Below, in pieces: positions 7,828-16,675 of a stretch of 64,000 bases of DNA. The stretch comes from Planctomycetota bacterium (GTDB lineage Bacteria > Planctomycetota > JAJSAM01 > JAJVHW01), in assembly GCA_024280885.1 (NCBI GenBank), contig JAJRPF010000061.1:1-64000 (forward strand), in the 5' to 3' direction. Each line of letters begins with the position of its first letter. The stretch's first letter is position 1. Below the pieces are notes generated by a model. It searched no databases. It had not been told where the DNA came from and worked only from the letters and a program-made list of their open reading frames with translations. Both the position numbers and the translations under genes were made by a program.

Positions 7828-8229
7828 CTAGACGCGGGCTCCCCAGCCGTCGAAGACGCAGTCGAAGCGGTAGCCGGCGGTGTACATCCAGTGGACCCAA
7901 CGGCCGAGGCTGGAGGCGGAGAGCCGTGCTGGCTTCGTCACCCCATGAACGATGAAACCATCCTGGTCCGGATCGATATTCACCGTGTACTTCGTCTTCT
8001 CGCGCAGATGTGCCGCGAGGGCCTCGGCAGCCTCCGCCGGGGCACGGCGGTACGCGTAGCGCAGACGCACGGCGCGCTCCTTCTTGTACCCCGACTCGCG
8101 CATCATCATGTAGGTGCCGCGCGTACGCTCCAGCTGCCGGCGGAGGTTCGCCGCGTGCGTCTCTCGACGCGCAGCATCGGTCACAGGCAGATCGGAGTCC
8201 TCGGGCATGCCGGAGAGCCTACCGCGCAT
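7828..8229 (-). CDS. RraB-like (ribonuclease E inhibitor family) protein
   Basis: A 133-residue protein (126 if the ATG at 8208 is used). The C-terminal 60 residues match the RraB pattern: TKYTVNIDPDQDGFIVHGVTKP, then SSLGRWVHWMYTAGYRFDCVFDGWGA, ending with the conserved DGWGA. In E. coli RraB binds RNase E and changes its activity; relatives in other phyla have unproven targets. The N-terminal half is basic and helical (RRETHAANLRRQLERTRG). Neither candidate start has a strong ribosome binding site. Confidence 0.7.
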   Translation of the reverse strand: MRGRLSGMPEDSDLPVTDAARRETHAANLRRQLERTRGTYMMMRESGYKKERAVRLRYAYRRAPAEAAEALAAHLREKTKYTVNIDPDQDGFIVHGVTKPARLSASSLGRWVHWMYTAGYRFDCVFDGWGARV

Positions 8230-8301
8230 CCGTCACGAGATCGCGAGACGAAACATGCGCACACGGGTCGAACTCGCAACGCTCAGCACGGAATTGACGG
8301 A

Positions 8302-10422
8302 ATGACCACCTGCGGCGACGCTCACGGTATGCAAGCGCGTTTCCCCGCCCGTAGCCACACGGTATCGCTCCGTCGATCATTCCGTCGATCGCTCTGTCGA
8401 GTGCGCCTGGTTGCGCTCTTCGCGCTCGCGACGTTGGTCCTGCTCGCGACGACAGCGCGCGCCCACGACCCGGGTGAACATGCGGGACTCGCCCTCGAAG
8501 CGTTGACCGAGGCTGCCGCAGCCGTCGTCGTCGATGATCGGGCGCGCGCGGAAGACGCCCTGGCGCGCGCGGTCGCCGAGGCCACGCTCGCGCAAACAGA
8601 GGTCGACTCCGCCACCGACACGCTCGGACGCGGCAAGGCCAAGACGCGCCGCCGCGCCGAGCGCCTCGTGACGCGCACCGCCGACGCTGAGCGCCTCCTC
8701 GCGGACGAGACCACCCCACGCCTCGCTCTGGTGCGTGCCTGCGAGCGGGCGACGCGCGACGCCTTGCGGCTCCGCTCACGACTCGCCGGGCGTATGGAGG
8801 CCTGCCCCGCGCTCTTCTTGCGGCCGAAGTCCGCCGCAGCAATCCGTCGCACAGGCGGTTCGTTCCGGCTGAAAGCGCTCGCAGTCACAGACGGTGTCGA
8901 AGCGCCCGCGACGGTGCGCATCGGCGCCACGCTCCCAACGGGTGCCGACCTCGTCCCTGACGGGCTCGAGGATCAGGCGCGTGGGCGGTATCGGCTCCGC
9001 GTCACCGGCGGTGTCGGGGCGGTGCGAATCGACGCGGACGCGTGTGGTCAGCGCGCCTCCCTCTGGGTCATCGTGCGCGGATCGAACGGATCGCTCAACG
9101 CACCCCTCACGCAGAACCCGGATCTCACCGGGATCGAGTACGACGACGCAGCGCCCTCGTTCCGGGTCGGGGCGGTCGCCGCCCTCGCAGCTCCGGACAC
9201 CGGCGAGCAAGCACCCGACACGATCGCCATCTCCCCGGGCCTACCCGAAGGACTCGTGTTCGACACGCTGACCGGCGCCATCACGGGCATCCCGACAGCA
9301 ACTCTCCGGACGACCACATTCGTCGTGCGCGCGACCAAGGGCACGTTCGTCCACACGGCGCTGCTCGCGATCGACGTCGCGCCCGCGCTGCCTGCTGGCA
9401 TCATCGAGTTGACCGACGGCTTCGAGGCACAATCATTCCTCACTGATCTCGCCGTGCCTGTCAAGTTGGCGTTCACACCGGACGGACGCCTGCTCTTCAA
9501 TGAGCTCACGACGGGCAACATCCGCATTGTCAGCGCCGCGGGAACACTCGTCACCCAGCCCTTCGCGACGCTCACGATCGTGACGGGTGGCGAACGCGGC
9601 ATCGCGGGGCTCGCCGTCGCCCCCGACTTCGCCACCTCCGGGTTCGTCTTCGCGTACGCGTCGGCCCCCGCGGACGGCGGTCGACCTGAGCGCAACCGAG
9701 TCGTCCGCCTCACCGCGACAGGCGATGTTGGCGACGATCCCACCGTCATCCTCGATGACCTTCCCATCGGCGTACTCCACAACGGCGGGGCGCTCAAGTT
9801 CGGCCCCGATGACCAGCTATACGTAAGCGTCGGCGACGCGACCGTGCCTGCCCTGTCCCAGACCGACGGCGCGCGCGGCGGTCGCGTGTTGCGCATCGCA
9901 GCCGACGGCACGATCCCCGCCGACAATCCGATTCCGAACGACCCGGAGTGGTGCCGGGGACTACGCAACACGTTCGGGATGGCCTTTCATCCACGCACGG
10001 GCGGGCTCTTCCTCTCCGAGAACGGCCCGACTGCCAACGACGAGCTCAATTTCGCGCAGAAGGGCAAGAACTTCGGCTGGGGGCCGGTTCCGCCCGGACT
10101 GCCGGAGTTCCTGATCGGGCTGCGCATCCAGGATTGGACGCCAGTGATCGTGCCGACCGGCATCACATTCGTCGCACCGACGACGTTCGGCGTCGAGTTT
10201 CAGGACGACCTCTTCGTCTGTAGCTACGACCTGGCGGAGGTCCGGCGCGTGCTGCTCTCAGGCTCAGCGCTCACGGATCTCGACGAGGAGATCCCGTTTC
10301 TGCGCTTCGACGACCCCGAGGCGATCGCGAACAAGCCGCTCGACATCATCGAGGGCCCCGGTGGCTGGCTCTACGTCTCCACGTTCACAGGCATCTGGCG
10401 AGTGCGCCGCTGGTCGGATTGA
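8302..10422 (+). CDS. Exported glucose/sorbosone dehydrogenase-like beta-propeller with Ig-like domain
   Basis: A 706-residue exported protein. A signal sequence (residues 35-54, ending ARAHD) is followed by an alanine- and arginine-rich helical stretch (60-160) and an Ig-like He_PIG domain (about 275-355, with GLPEGLVFDTLTGAITGIP). The C-terminal half (370-706) is a PQQ-type propeller of the GSDH family: LAFTPDGRLLFNELTTGNIR, GIAGLAVAPDF, NGGALKFGPDDQLYVSVGD, LRNTFGMAFHPRTGGLFLSENGP and KNFGWG. Such proteins oxidise sugars in the periplasm with PQQ, but many exported homologues are uncharacterised. The ATG at 8302 is one option, 8329 another; neither has a strong ribosome binding site. The two genes downstream on the same strand are also exported. 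Confidence 0.8.
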   Translation: MTTCGDAHGMQARFPARSHTVSLRRSFRRSLCRVRLVALFALATLVLLATTARAHDPGEHAGLALEALTEAAAAVVVDDRARAEDALARAVAEATLAQTEVDSATDTLGRGKAKTRRRAERLVTRTADAERLLADETTPRLALVRACERATRDALRLRSRLAGRMEACPALFLRPKSAAAIRRTGGSFRLKALAVTDGVEAPATVRIGATLPTGADLVPDGLEDQARGRYRLRVTGGVGAVRIDADACGQRASLWVIVRGSNGSLNAPLTQNPDLTGIEYDDAAPSFRVGAVAALAAPDTGEQAPDTIAISPGLPEGLVFDTLTGAITGIPTATLRTTTFVVRATKGTFVHTALLAIDVAPALPAGIIELTDGFEAQSFLTDLAVPVKLAFTPDGRLLFNELTTGNIRIVSAAGTLVTQPFATLTIVTGGERGIAGLAVAPDFATSGFVFAYASAPADGGRPERNRVVRLTATGDVGDDPTVILDDLPIGVLHNGGALKFGPDDQLYVSVGDATVPALSQTDGARGGRVLRIAADGTIPADNPIPNDPEWCRGLRNTFGMAFHPRTGGLFLSENGPTANDELNFAQKGKNFGWGPVPPGLPEFLIGLRIQDWTPVIVPTGITFVAPTTFGVEFQDDLFVCSYDLAEVRRVLLSGSALTDLDEEIPFLRFDDPEAIANKPLDIIEGPGGWLYVSTFTGIWRVRRWSD

Positions 10423-10578
10423 CGTCGCCGTCTCGGATCTGAGATCGCGATCACGGACTATTGGCACGGCGCAAGCCTGCCGAGAACAACCGTGGGTCTA
10501 TACGTAACGCACCGACTTGCGGCTCGGAGCTAGTATGGAGACGCCTTCTCGAACTCGATGGGACCCGGGAGAGACACC

Positions 10579-13071
10579 ATGACGTGGCTGAACCCCACGC
10601 GCGACGCGCGCCTCGGAGGCCGCCGACGCTCTACAACACGAGCCGTCCTCGCAGCCAGCATGCTCGCCGCGCTACCGCTGCTGGCACTACCGCTGCTCCT
10701 TGGGTCCGCGGCGCAATCGGCGCACGCAGCCGAGGGCGACTCGGGTGGCGAGGGCTATGTCTTCGAGGTCGTGCTCGGCCCCGTCTGCATCGATGGCGAC
10801 TTCCCGCTGCGCGTCACAACCGCGTCGGGGACCGTCGACGGAACTCTGCGCCTGACCACCACCGTGAAGGGTGGACTCGTCGGCACGCTCGACATCGGCG
10901 GCGAAACACTGCCGGTCAAGGGCAAGGCCAAGTTCCGCAACACGGGCCACAGCGTGAAGTTGACGGTCAAGCGCGGCAAGAAAGCACGCCTGTCACTGAA
11001 GGGCAGCCTGAACGGCAACGCGTTCGAAGGCACCGCGAAGGACAAGGGCGGGATCGCCGCTGGCGCCACCAGCTTCTCGATGGACGTCTCGAAGGCGGAG
11101 CCGCTCGTCGCACAGTTCTCTGCAATTGTCGCCAAGAAGAAGGCCGGGCGACTCTCCGGCGCGGGAACGGTGCAGGTCTGCGGATCACCCGTCAAGCTGA
11201 AGGTCTCTGGTCGCGAGAAGAAGACACTCAACCTCGTCCTTCGCGGCAAGGGCTTCCGGTTCTCCGGCAAGGGCGATCATGTGCCCGGGAACGCGGCCCT
11301 CTCGTGGGGAGCAAAGGGGTTTGGCGCGACGATCAGCCAGCAAGTCGTGAACATCGACACTATCCTTGCACCGCGCTCGCTGACGTACTCTGACACGAGC
11401 GCGACCTACGAGACCGAGAACGAGATCGCGCCGAACGTGGCCACCACCAAGGGCGACGCCGTGGACTCGTTCGCCATCGCCCCGCCGCTCCCGGCAGGGC
11501 TGGTCTTCGACGTCGCCACCGGCGCCATCTCCGGCACGCCGGGGAGCGTCACCGCCAGCGCGAACTACATTGTCACCGCCACCAACCTCGCTGGCTCGGC
11601 GGAAGCTGAACTCGATCTCAGCGTGCGGCGCAACCGGCGGTACTCCCTCGCAAGCGAGAAGACGCTTGATGCGGGCGAGATCCGGCACTTCCTGAACCGG
11701 ACGCAATGGAGTGTGGACGCGGCCGTAGCGGACGACGTCCGCACGCAGGGTCTGGACGCCTTCATCGACGACATGCTCGACTTCCAGATGGACACCGACT
11801 GGGAGCGCACGGCGAACCAGGAGGAGTTGCAGGACGATAACGACCCTCTCGGCATCGTCCCGAACACCACGCAGGTCACGCGCTGGTGGCAGAACATGAT
11901 GGTCAACTCGGAGACCCCGTTCCAGGAGGTCCTCGCGTTCTTCTGGTCGGATCACTTCGCGGTCGGCAACCAGGACATCAACCGCGGCGCCTACATGGTG
12001 GACTACGTCAACCTGTACCGTCGCGACGGCGCGGGCAACTACCGCGATCTGCTCGTGTCGATGGCGCGCCACTTCGCCATGATCGAGTACCTGAATGGCG
12101 ACCAGAACCGGCGCCAGGCGCCGAACGAGAACTTCGGTCGCGAGTTCTGGGAGCTCTTCACGCTGGGCGTGGACAACGGCTACACGCAGGACGACATCGA
12201 GCAGGCAGCGCGTGCGTTCACAGGTTGGCGTGAGCGTTCGCGACAGATCGAGGACTACCCGTCTGTTGGCAAGAGCGTCACCGAGTACTATATGGAGTTC
12301 GACACGGGTCGTCACGACGAAGAGGACAAGACGTTCCTGGGCGTGACGATCCCCGGGCAGAAGCTGACCGACGACTACGAGTCGGTCGTCGATACGACAC
12401 TGCAGGTCCGCAACCCCGAGGGTTTCATCGCGCGCAAACTCATCGAGTACTTCGCGATGCTCGATCCGCCGCAGGAACTGGTGGACGATCTGGCCGCGGT
12501 ACTCCGCGACTCCGGCTGGGAAATCGCACCGACTCTGAAGACGCTCTTCATGTCGGAAGCGTTCTACTCCGCGCAGGCCCGCGAGGGCTTCGTCAAGAGC
12601 CCGGTCGAGTACGGAATCGGCTTCATTCGCGCGACCGGGCTCCGCATTCGCACGAGCTCGCTCGACTCAGCGCTCAGCGCGCTGGGAATGCGACCGACGC
12701 AGCCGCCCGTCGTGGACGGTTGGCCGTCCGGCGGCGCGTGGTTCTCGGCGCAGTCGATGGTGGACCGCACGAACCTCGTCCTCACGGTGGTGGACGACAC
12801 ACACCGCCAGGAGGAGGCGGGGATCGATGTGCTCGACATCCTCCCGCCACCAGCAAACCGCTCCGCGGCGGAGATCGTGGACTCGCTCTCCGACCGACTC
12901 CAGGTCGAACTCTCCGCGCAAGACCGCCAGGACCTCATCGACTACATGGTCACGGAGCGCCAGAGTGACGGCAGTTCCGATCCGTCGCCGCTGACGGGCG
13001 AGAACATGGACGAGCGCGTGCGCGGCGTCCTCTACGTCCTGGCCCAGCACCCCACGTACCACGTCCGCTAG
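10579..13071 (+). CDS. Exported DUF1800 protein with Ig-like domain
   Basis: An 830-residue protein with a signal sequence ending near residue 50 (GSAAQSAHA-A). Residues 60-270 are a beta-rich, lysine-rich region. An Ig-like He_PIG domain follows (about 285-345, PPLPAGLVFDVATGAISGTPG). The DUF1800 domain runs from about 360 to the end: HFLNRTQWSVD, VLAFFWSDHFAVGNQDINR, NENFGREFWELFTLGVDNGYTQDDIEQAARAFTGWR, and a C-terminal VRGVLYVLAQHPTYHVR. Its biochemical role is unknown; DUF1800 genes almost always sit next to DUF1501 genes, as here (9-bp gap). The ATG at 10579 follows GGGAGAG. The He_PIG domain resembles that of the preceding gene. Confidence 0.9.
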   Translation: MTWLNPTRDARLGGRRRSTTRAVLAASMLAALPLLALPLLLGSAAQSAHAAEGDSGGEGYVFEVVLGPVCIDGDFPLRVTTASGTVDGTLRLTTTVKGGLVGTLDIGGETLPVKGKAKFRNTGHSVKLTVKRGKKARLSLKGSLNGNAFEGTAKDKGGIAAGATSFSMDVSKAEPLVAQFSAIVAKKKAGRLSGAGTVQVCGSPVKLKVSGREKKTLNLVLRGKGFRFSGKGDHVPGNAALSWGAKGFGATISQQVVNIDTILAPRSLTYSDTSATYETENEIAPNVATTKGDAVDSFAIAPPLPAGLVFDVATGAISGTPGSVTASANYIVTATNLAGSAEAELDLSVRRNRRYSLASEKTLDAGEIRHFLNRTQWSVDAAVADDVRTQGLDAFIDDMLDFQMDTDWERTANQEELQDDNDPLGIVPNTTQVTRWWQNMMVNSETPFQEVLAFFWSDHFAVGNQDINRGAYMVDYVNLYRRDGAGNYRDLLVSMARHFAMIEYLNGDQNRRQAPNENFGREFWELFTLGVDNGYTQDDIEQAARAFTGWRERSRQIEDYPSVGKSVTEYYMEFDTGRHDEEDKTFLGVTIPGQKLTDDYESVVDTTLQVRNPEGFIARKLIEYFAMLDPPQELVDDLAAVLRDSGWEIAPTLKTLFMSEAFYSAQAREGFVKSPVEYGIGFIRATGLRIRTSSLDSALSALGMRPTQPPVVDGWPSGGAWFSAQSMVDRTNLVLTVVDDTHRQEEAGIDVLDILPPPANRSAAEIVDSLSDRLQVELSAQDRQDLIDYMVTERQSDGSSDPSPLTGENMDERVRGVLYVLAQHPTYHVR

Positions 13072-13080
13072 GAGCCTCCT

Positions 13081-14424
13081 ATGTGCAACTCCCATCCCGC
13101 GCAGCACGGCCAGTCCCCGAAGCTCCCCTGGGTCTCGAAACATGGCCATCTTCCGAAGGGCGTCTCGCGCCGAGACGTGCTGAAGCTGACGGCCGCCGCT
13201 GCCGGCGTCGTCGCCATGGGCCCGTTCAAGGGTGTGGTGCCGATCGCCACGGGCGCTCCTCTGCAGAAGAAGCGCATGGTGGTCATCAACCTCTTCGGTG
13301 GCCACGACACGCTCAACATGTGCATCCCGCAGAACGTGCAGCCCTACTTCGAGCGGCGTTCCGCGATGGCAATCCAACCCGAGGACGCGCTGTCGCTGGC
13401 AGGCGGTCCGGGCAATACCGCGTACCGCGTGCATCCGAGTTTCACACGCATCCAATCGCTCTGGAACGACGGCGACGTCGCGTTCGTTCAGCGCACGGGC
13501 TATCCGAACGCCAACCTCAGCCACTTCACGAGCCAGGACATCTTCAGCCGTGGCGTGCGCTCTGACTTCCCCTCCGGCATCCCGCGCAGCGGATGGATCG
13601 CGCGCTACGCCGACCGCAACGCCCCGACGCCACTCGGCGCGGTCTCCATCGGCGTCGGTCGCCCGTTCGATTTCGTCGGTGGATCGTCAAAGCCCTTCCT
13701 CGTCCAGAACCTCAGTGGCTTCAAACTGAGAGGCGGCACGGGTCGCTCGCATCTCCACCGCGCCGGTGCCGCGCAGGGCATCCTGGAGCGTTTCTCAGGC
13801 GGCACGGGCAATACGTCGGATGCGCGCGACGCACTCGACCAGGCGTACCAGTTGGCCGACCAGATCCAGCAGTCGGTCACCGACTACTCGAGCACCGTCG
13901 ACTACTCGTACGACGACCCGACCCGCAATCGCACCTACACCGCGGCCGTCGGCTCCCGACTGCGCGACATGGCGAAGCTGATCCAATCCGGCTTCGAGTC
14001 ATCCATCTTCTTCACGGGCTACGGCGGCCTCGACACGCACGGCAACCAACTCCCGCGCCACGCCGATCTGATGCGCCAACTCGACCGCTCCATCGGCGCG
14101 TTCTCCGACGACATGAAGGCAATGGGCCTCTGGGAGGACATGGTGATCTGCGTCGTCACCGAGTTCGGTCGCCGCAACTTCGTGAACGGCTCTGACGGCA
14201 CCGACCACGGCCACGCGTATTGCACGCTGCTCGTCGGCGGCGGCGTCCGCGGCGGCATGTACGGCCCCGACCTCACGGAAGCCGACCTGAACCGGAACTA
14301 CCCGCTGCACGCAGTGGACTTCCGCGACATCTACCACGAGATCCTGCGCGACCACATGGGCGCAGGCGACATGGACTACGTCTTCCCGGAGACCAACCTG
14401 CCAAACCCCCTCGGCATCGTGTAG
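13081..14424 (+). CDS. DUF1501 protein with Tat signal
   Basis: A 447-residue protein beginning 9 bp after the DUF1800 stop, so probably translationally coupled. SRRDVLKL at residues 29-36 is a twin-arginine motif followed by an Ala-rich hydrophobic stretch, so export of a folded protein through Tat is likely. DUF1501 belongs to the alkaline-phosphatase/sulfatase-like fold: VVINLFGGHDTLNMCIPQ, LSHFTSQDIFSRG, FFTGYGGLDTHGNQL and VVTEFGRRNFVNGSDGTDHGHA, the last two holding likely metal ligands. The substrate is unknown. The stop codon is part of a strong hairpin that probably ends the three-gene run. Confidence 0.92.
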   Translation: MCNSHPAQHGQSPKLPWVSKHGHLPKGVSRRDVLKLTAAAAGVVAMGPFKGVVPIATGAPLQKKRMVVINLFGGHDTLNMCIPQNVQPYFERRSAMAIQPEDALSLAGGPGNTAYRVHPSFTRIQSLWNDGDVAFVQRTGYPNANLSHFTSQDIFSRGVRSDFPSGIPRSGWIARYADRNAPTPLGAVSIGVGRPFDFVGGSSKPFLVQNLSGFKLRGGTGRSHLHRAGAAQGILERFSGGTGNTSDARDALDQAYQLADQIQQSVTDYSSTVDYSYDDPTRNRTYTAAVGSRLRDMAKLIQSGFESSIFFTGYGGLDTHGNQLPRHADLMRQLDRSIGAFSDDMKAMGLWEDMVICVVTEFGRRNFVNGSDGTDHGHAYCTLLVGGGVRGGMYGPDLTEADLNRNYPLHAVDFRDIYHEILRDHMGAGDMDYVFPETNLPNPLGIV

Positions 14425-14465
14425 GAGGGGATCCCGTGTGCTCCGCACACGGTCAGCCCCTCCTA
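14422..14465 (+). terminator. Two-tier hairpin overlapping the DUF1501 stop codon
   Basis: TAGGAGGGG (14422-14430, containing the stop codon) pairs perfectly with CCCCTCCTA (14457-14465). Inside it, CCGTGTG pairs with CACACGG around CTCCG. There is no T-tract, so termination is inferred from strength and position, not from a canonical motif. Confidence 0.6.
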
Positions 14466-14478
14466 CCTGTTGCGCTTG

Positions 14479-14528
14479 TGGCGACTCCGTCGCCACCGCT
14501 GTGTTGTGTTTGCGGCGACTCCGTCGCC
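14479..14528 (+). repeat. Duplicated small hairpin
   Basis: GGCGACTCCGTCGCC occurs twice (centred near 14487 and 14521), each a 6-7 bp stem with a TCC loop, about 34 bp apart with similar flanks (TGTGGCGACT and TGCGGCGACT). It lies between the DUF1501 terminator-like hairpin and repeat copy C. Confidence 0.7.
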
Positions 14529-14530
14529 AC

Positions 14531-14741
14531 CCCTCGCCTTCGCTCGGGTGTTCGACTACGGGACGGGTTCCCGTGGCTTCAACCGGGCCTGCGCTCGGCG
14601 TTCATTGCCCCGCATCGGAGTCGGCTCCACGACGTGGAGAGACGGACGTCGCGAGGGCGGGTTTCGCCAGCGGAGTCCCCTCCCTGCGCCTCACCGCGAG
14701 CGTCACGGTGCGTGCGAAACGCACCCACCGCGCCACTCGCT
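14531..14741 (-). repeat. Dispersed intergenic repeat, copy C, with covarying hairpin
   Basis: The reverse complement of this stretch aligns with 3302-3505 from end to end. Its hairpin is at 14696-14740; read on the minus strand it is GCGAGTG with CGCTCGC, an internal loop GCG/TGA, and CGGTGGGTGC with GCACGCACCG around a five-base loop. The tail GGTGAGGCGCAGGGAGGGGA and GGTTGAAGCC match copy A. It lies in the 456-bp gap between the convergent DUF1501 and dihydroorotase genes. No gene is seen in this gap. Confidence 0.75.
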
Positions 14742-14782
14742 CGCTGGCTCGTAAGCCCGCCGCCCACGGCGTCGCATAACCC

Positions 14783-14817
14783 CACAGACCGGGTCGGCCT
14801 TGGGGCCTTATAGCCTC
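14783..14817 (-). repeat. 35-bp dispersed repeat, copy 2
   Basis: Exact reverse complement of 7790-7824. It lies 42 bp beyond repeat copy C, between the convergent DUF1501 and dihydroorotase genes. Relative to the DUF1501 gene it has the same orientation as copy 1 has relative to the RraB-like gene. Confidence 0.9.
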
Positions 14818-14880
14818 CACGAGAGAAGCCATGGACGGCCAAGTCGGCTCCGGTACGCGGCCCCAGGCAACGCCGGCGGG

Positions 14881-16221
14881 CTATGCCCCGAACGTCAGTG
14901 GTTGCCCGAGCGGGGTGCCGACTGAGCGGTGGTCCTGATACACGACGTTGCCACGCACCACCGTGGTCTCTGGCCAGCCCTCGAGGCGCATGCCGACGTA
15001 TGGGCTGTATCCCGCCCGCGAGCGGAGCCACTCCAAGCGCAGCGGACCGCGTTCGTTCGGGTTCACGACAACGAGGTCGCCGTGGCTCCCTGGCGCGAGC
15101 ACGCCCTTGCCTTCCATCCCGTAGACTCGCGCAGCGGCACCGCACGCGACGCGCGCGACGTCCGGCAGCGTCAGCCAGCCCTCGCGCACGGCCGTCAACA
15201 ACAGCGGCAGGATCGTCTGCACGCCCGGGATGCCCGATGGCGTTTGCGGATACGGGCGTTCCTTCTCCTCCATGGAATGCGGCGCGTGGTCGCTGCCAAT
15301 GCACGTCAGCACGCCCTCCGCCAGCCCCTGACGCAGCACGTCCTGATGACGTCGGTCGCGGACGGGCGGGTTCATCTGCACCAACCCGCCCCACCGCTCG
15401 TAGCAGTCCGGCGCTTGGAGGAAGAGATGGTTCGGCGTGACCTCCGCCGTGACGAGGTCGCCGAGGTCGCGCTCCCACAGCAACTCCACTTCTTCGGCGG
15501 TGCTGACATGCAAGAGATGCACGCGTCGACCCGTCTTCTCGACGAGATGGAGCAAGCGCTTCGTCGCGATCAGCGCCGCCTCGACATCGCGTACCATCGG
15601 ATGCGACGTATGCGTGGCGTCGTCTTCGATCGCCGCGTAACGCTCGCGCAAGCGTGGCTCGTGTTCGGAGTGCACGGCAACCCGACGCGAGCCGGACCGC
15701 AGCACGCGCTCAAGCGTCTCATCGTCGTCAACGAGCAAGCTACCGGTGGACGAGCCCATGAAGACCTTCACACCCGCGCAGCCAGGCGTCTGCTCCAACT
15801 CGCCCAAGCGGCCCGCGTTCTCCGGCGTCGCGCCGACGAAGAACGCGTGGTCACACCACATCCGTCCGGCCGCACGCGCGAACTTATCCTCGATCGCGGC
15901 GACGTTCGTGGTCGGCGGCTTGGTATTCGGCATCTCCATCACGGTGGTGACGCCCCCCGCAACGGCTGTCAGACTCCCCGACGCGAGGGCTTCCTTGTGC
16001 TCGTTTCCGGGCTCGCGGAAGTGCACCTGCGGATCGACGAGACCGGGAAAGACGAGTTTGCCGGCTGCGTCGATCACCGCGCAGCCGTCGGGGGCGGCGA
16101 GCCCCCCTTCAACGCTGACCACGACGCCGCTCTTCACGAGGACATCGGCTCGACGAACTCCGTCCTCGGCGACGACGTCGCCGCCACGCACCAGCAGATT
16201 CCCACCCATCGCATCGCTCAT
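14881..16221 (-). CDS. pyrC: Dihydroorotase
   Basis: A 446-residue amidohydrolase-fold enzyme that closes carbamoyl-aspartate to dihydroorotate in pyrimidine synthesis. GLVDPQVHFREPGNEHKE at about residues 60-77 is the N-terminal metal site, AGVKVFMGSSTGS holds the lysine expected to be carbamylated, VHSEHEPR and LLHVSTAEE supply further histidines, and GSDHAPHSMEEK holds the catalytic Asp. The first site reads D-P-Q-V-H where many family members have D-x-H-x-H. I recall DPQVHFREPG forms as common in one dihydroorotase subgroup, so this is probably not a defect. A related allantoinase or hydantoinase role cannot be excluded. The ATG at 16221 follows GAGGGA. The 160 bp upstream of it, before the repeat at 16381, show no gene. 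Confidence 0.85.
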   Translation of the reverse strand: MSDAMGGNLLVRGGDVVAEDGVRRADVLVKSGVVVSVEGGLAAPDGCAVIDAAGKLVFPGLVDPQVHFREPGNEHKEALASGSLTAVAGGVTTVMEMPNTKPPTTNVAAIEDKFARAAGRMWCDHAFFVGATPENAGRLGELEQTPGCAGVKVFMGSSTGSLLVDDDETLERVLRSGSRRVAVHSEHEPRLRERYAAIEDDATHTSHPMVRDVEAALIATKRLLHLVEKTGRRVHLLHVSTAEEVELLWERDLGDLVTAEVTPNHLFLQAPDCYERWGGLVQMNPPVRDRRHQDVLRQGLAEGVLTCIGSDHAPHSMEEKERPYPQTPSGIPGVQTILPLLLTAVREGWLTLPDVARVACGAAARVYGMEGKGVLAPGSHGDLVVVNPNERGPLRLEWLRSRAGYSPYVGMRLEGWPETTVVRGNVVYQDHRSVGTPLGQPLTFGA

Positions 16222-16380
16222 CTGTCGTCCCTCATGCCCGGTCGTCGGCGAACGCCGATCGTGTGAGCGCAGATCGTCGCCCGTCCGCCTTCGTGTGAAA
16301 CGGGATTCTCGAAGGGGCGGCTCGCGTTTCGGGTTCGATCCAGCCCGCGCAGCCTGGAATCGTACTCGACGTCGGCCGAC

Positions 16381-16582
16381 GAGGAGAGAGCCCCGGGGCT
16401 CGGATCGTACCCGGGCGTCTGCGGGCCACCTGGCCCCGACAAGAGAGCTCATCGCTCCGCAGCCGACCGGGGACGGCGAGGCGTTCTCTCGAGTACGCCC
16501 CGCGGTCCCCGTCGAGCGGCGGACCGAGGGCGTCGCCGTAGCCGAGCCAGATCGACCGCCCCTCGCCGGGTACCATCCAAGC
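16381..16582. repeat. GC-rich structured intergenic repeat, copy R1
   Basis: One of four related elements (others at 27459, 31379, 40488). It begins with the perfect palindrome GAGCCCCGGGGCTC followed by GGATCGTACCCGGGCG, then GGCCCCGACAAGAG, then the stem-forming GACCGGGGACGGCG, and ends GGTACCATCCAAG. The last 60 bp are shared only with the copy at 40488. It sits 3' of the minus-strand FG-GAP gene and 5' of dihydroorotase. Confidence 0.8.
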
Positions 16583-16675
16583 CCGGCGCCCAAGCTCATG
16601 AGAGTCAGTCTGAAGCGAGCCGAGTCTCCCCAGGAGTCGGCACGTCTCCGCGGACCCGCGACTTGGCGGGGCGCG

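Noticed and set aside
14579-15478. Minus-strand frame of 299 codons through repeat copy C and dihydroorotase
   Set aside because: It is out of frame with pyrC, crosses a dispersed repeat and has no domain.
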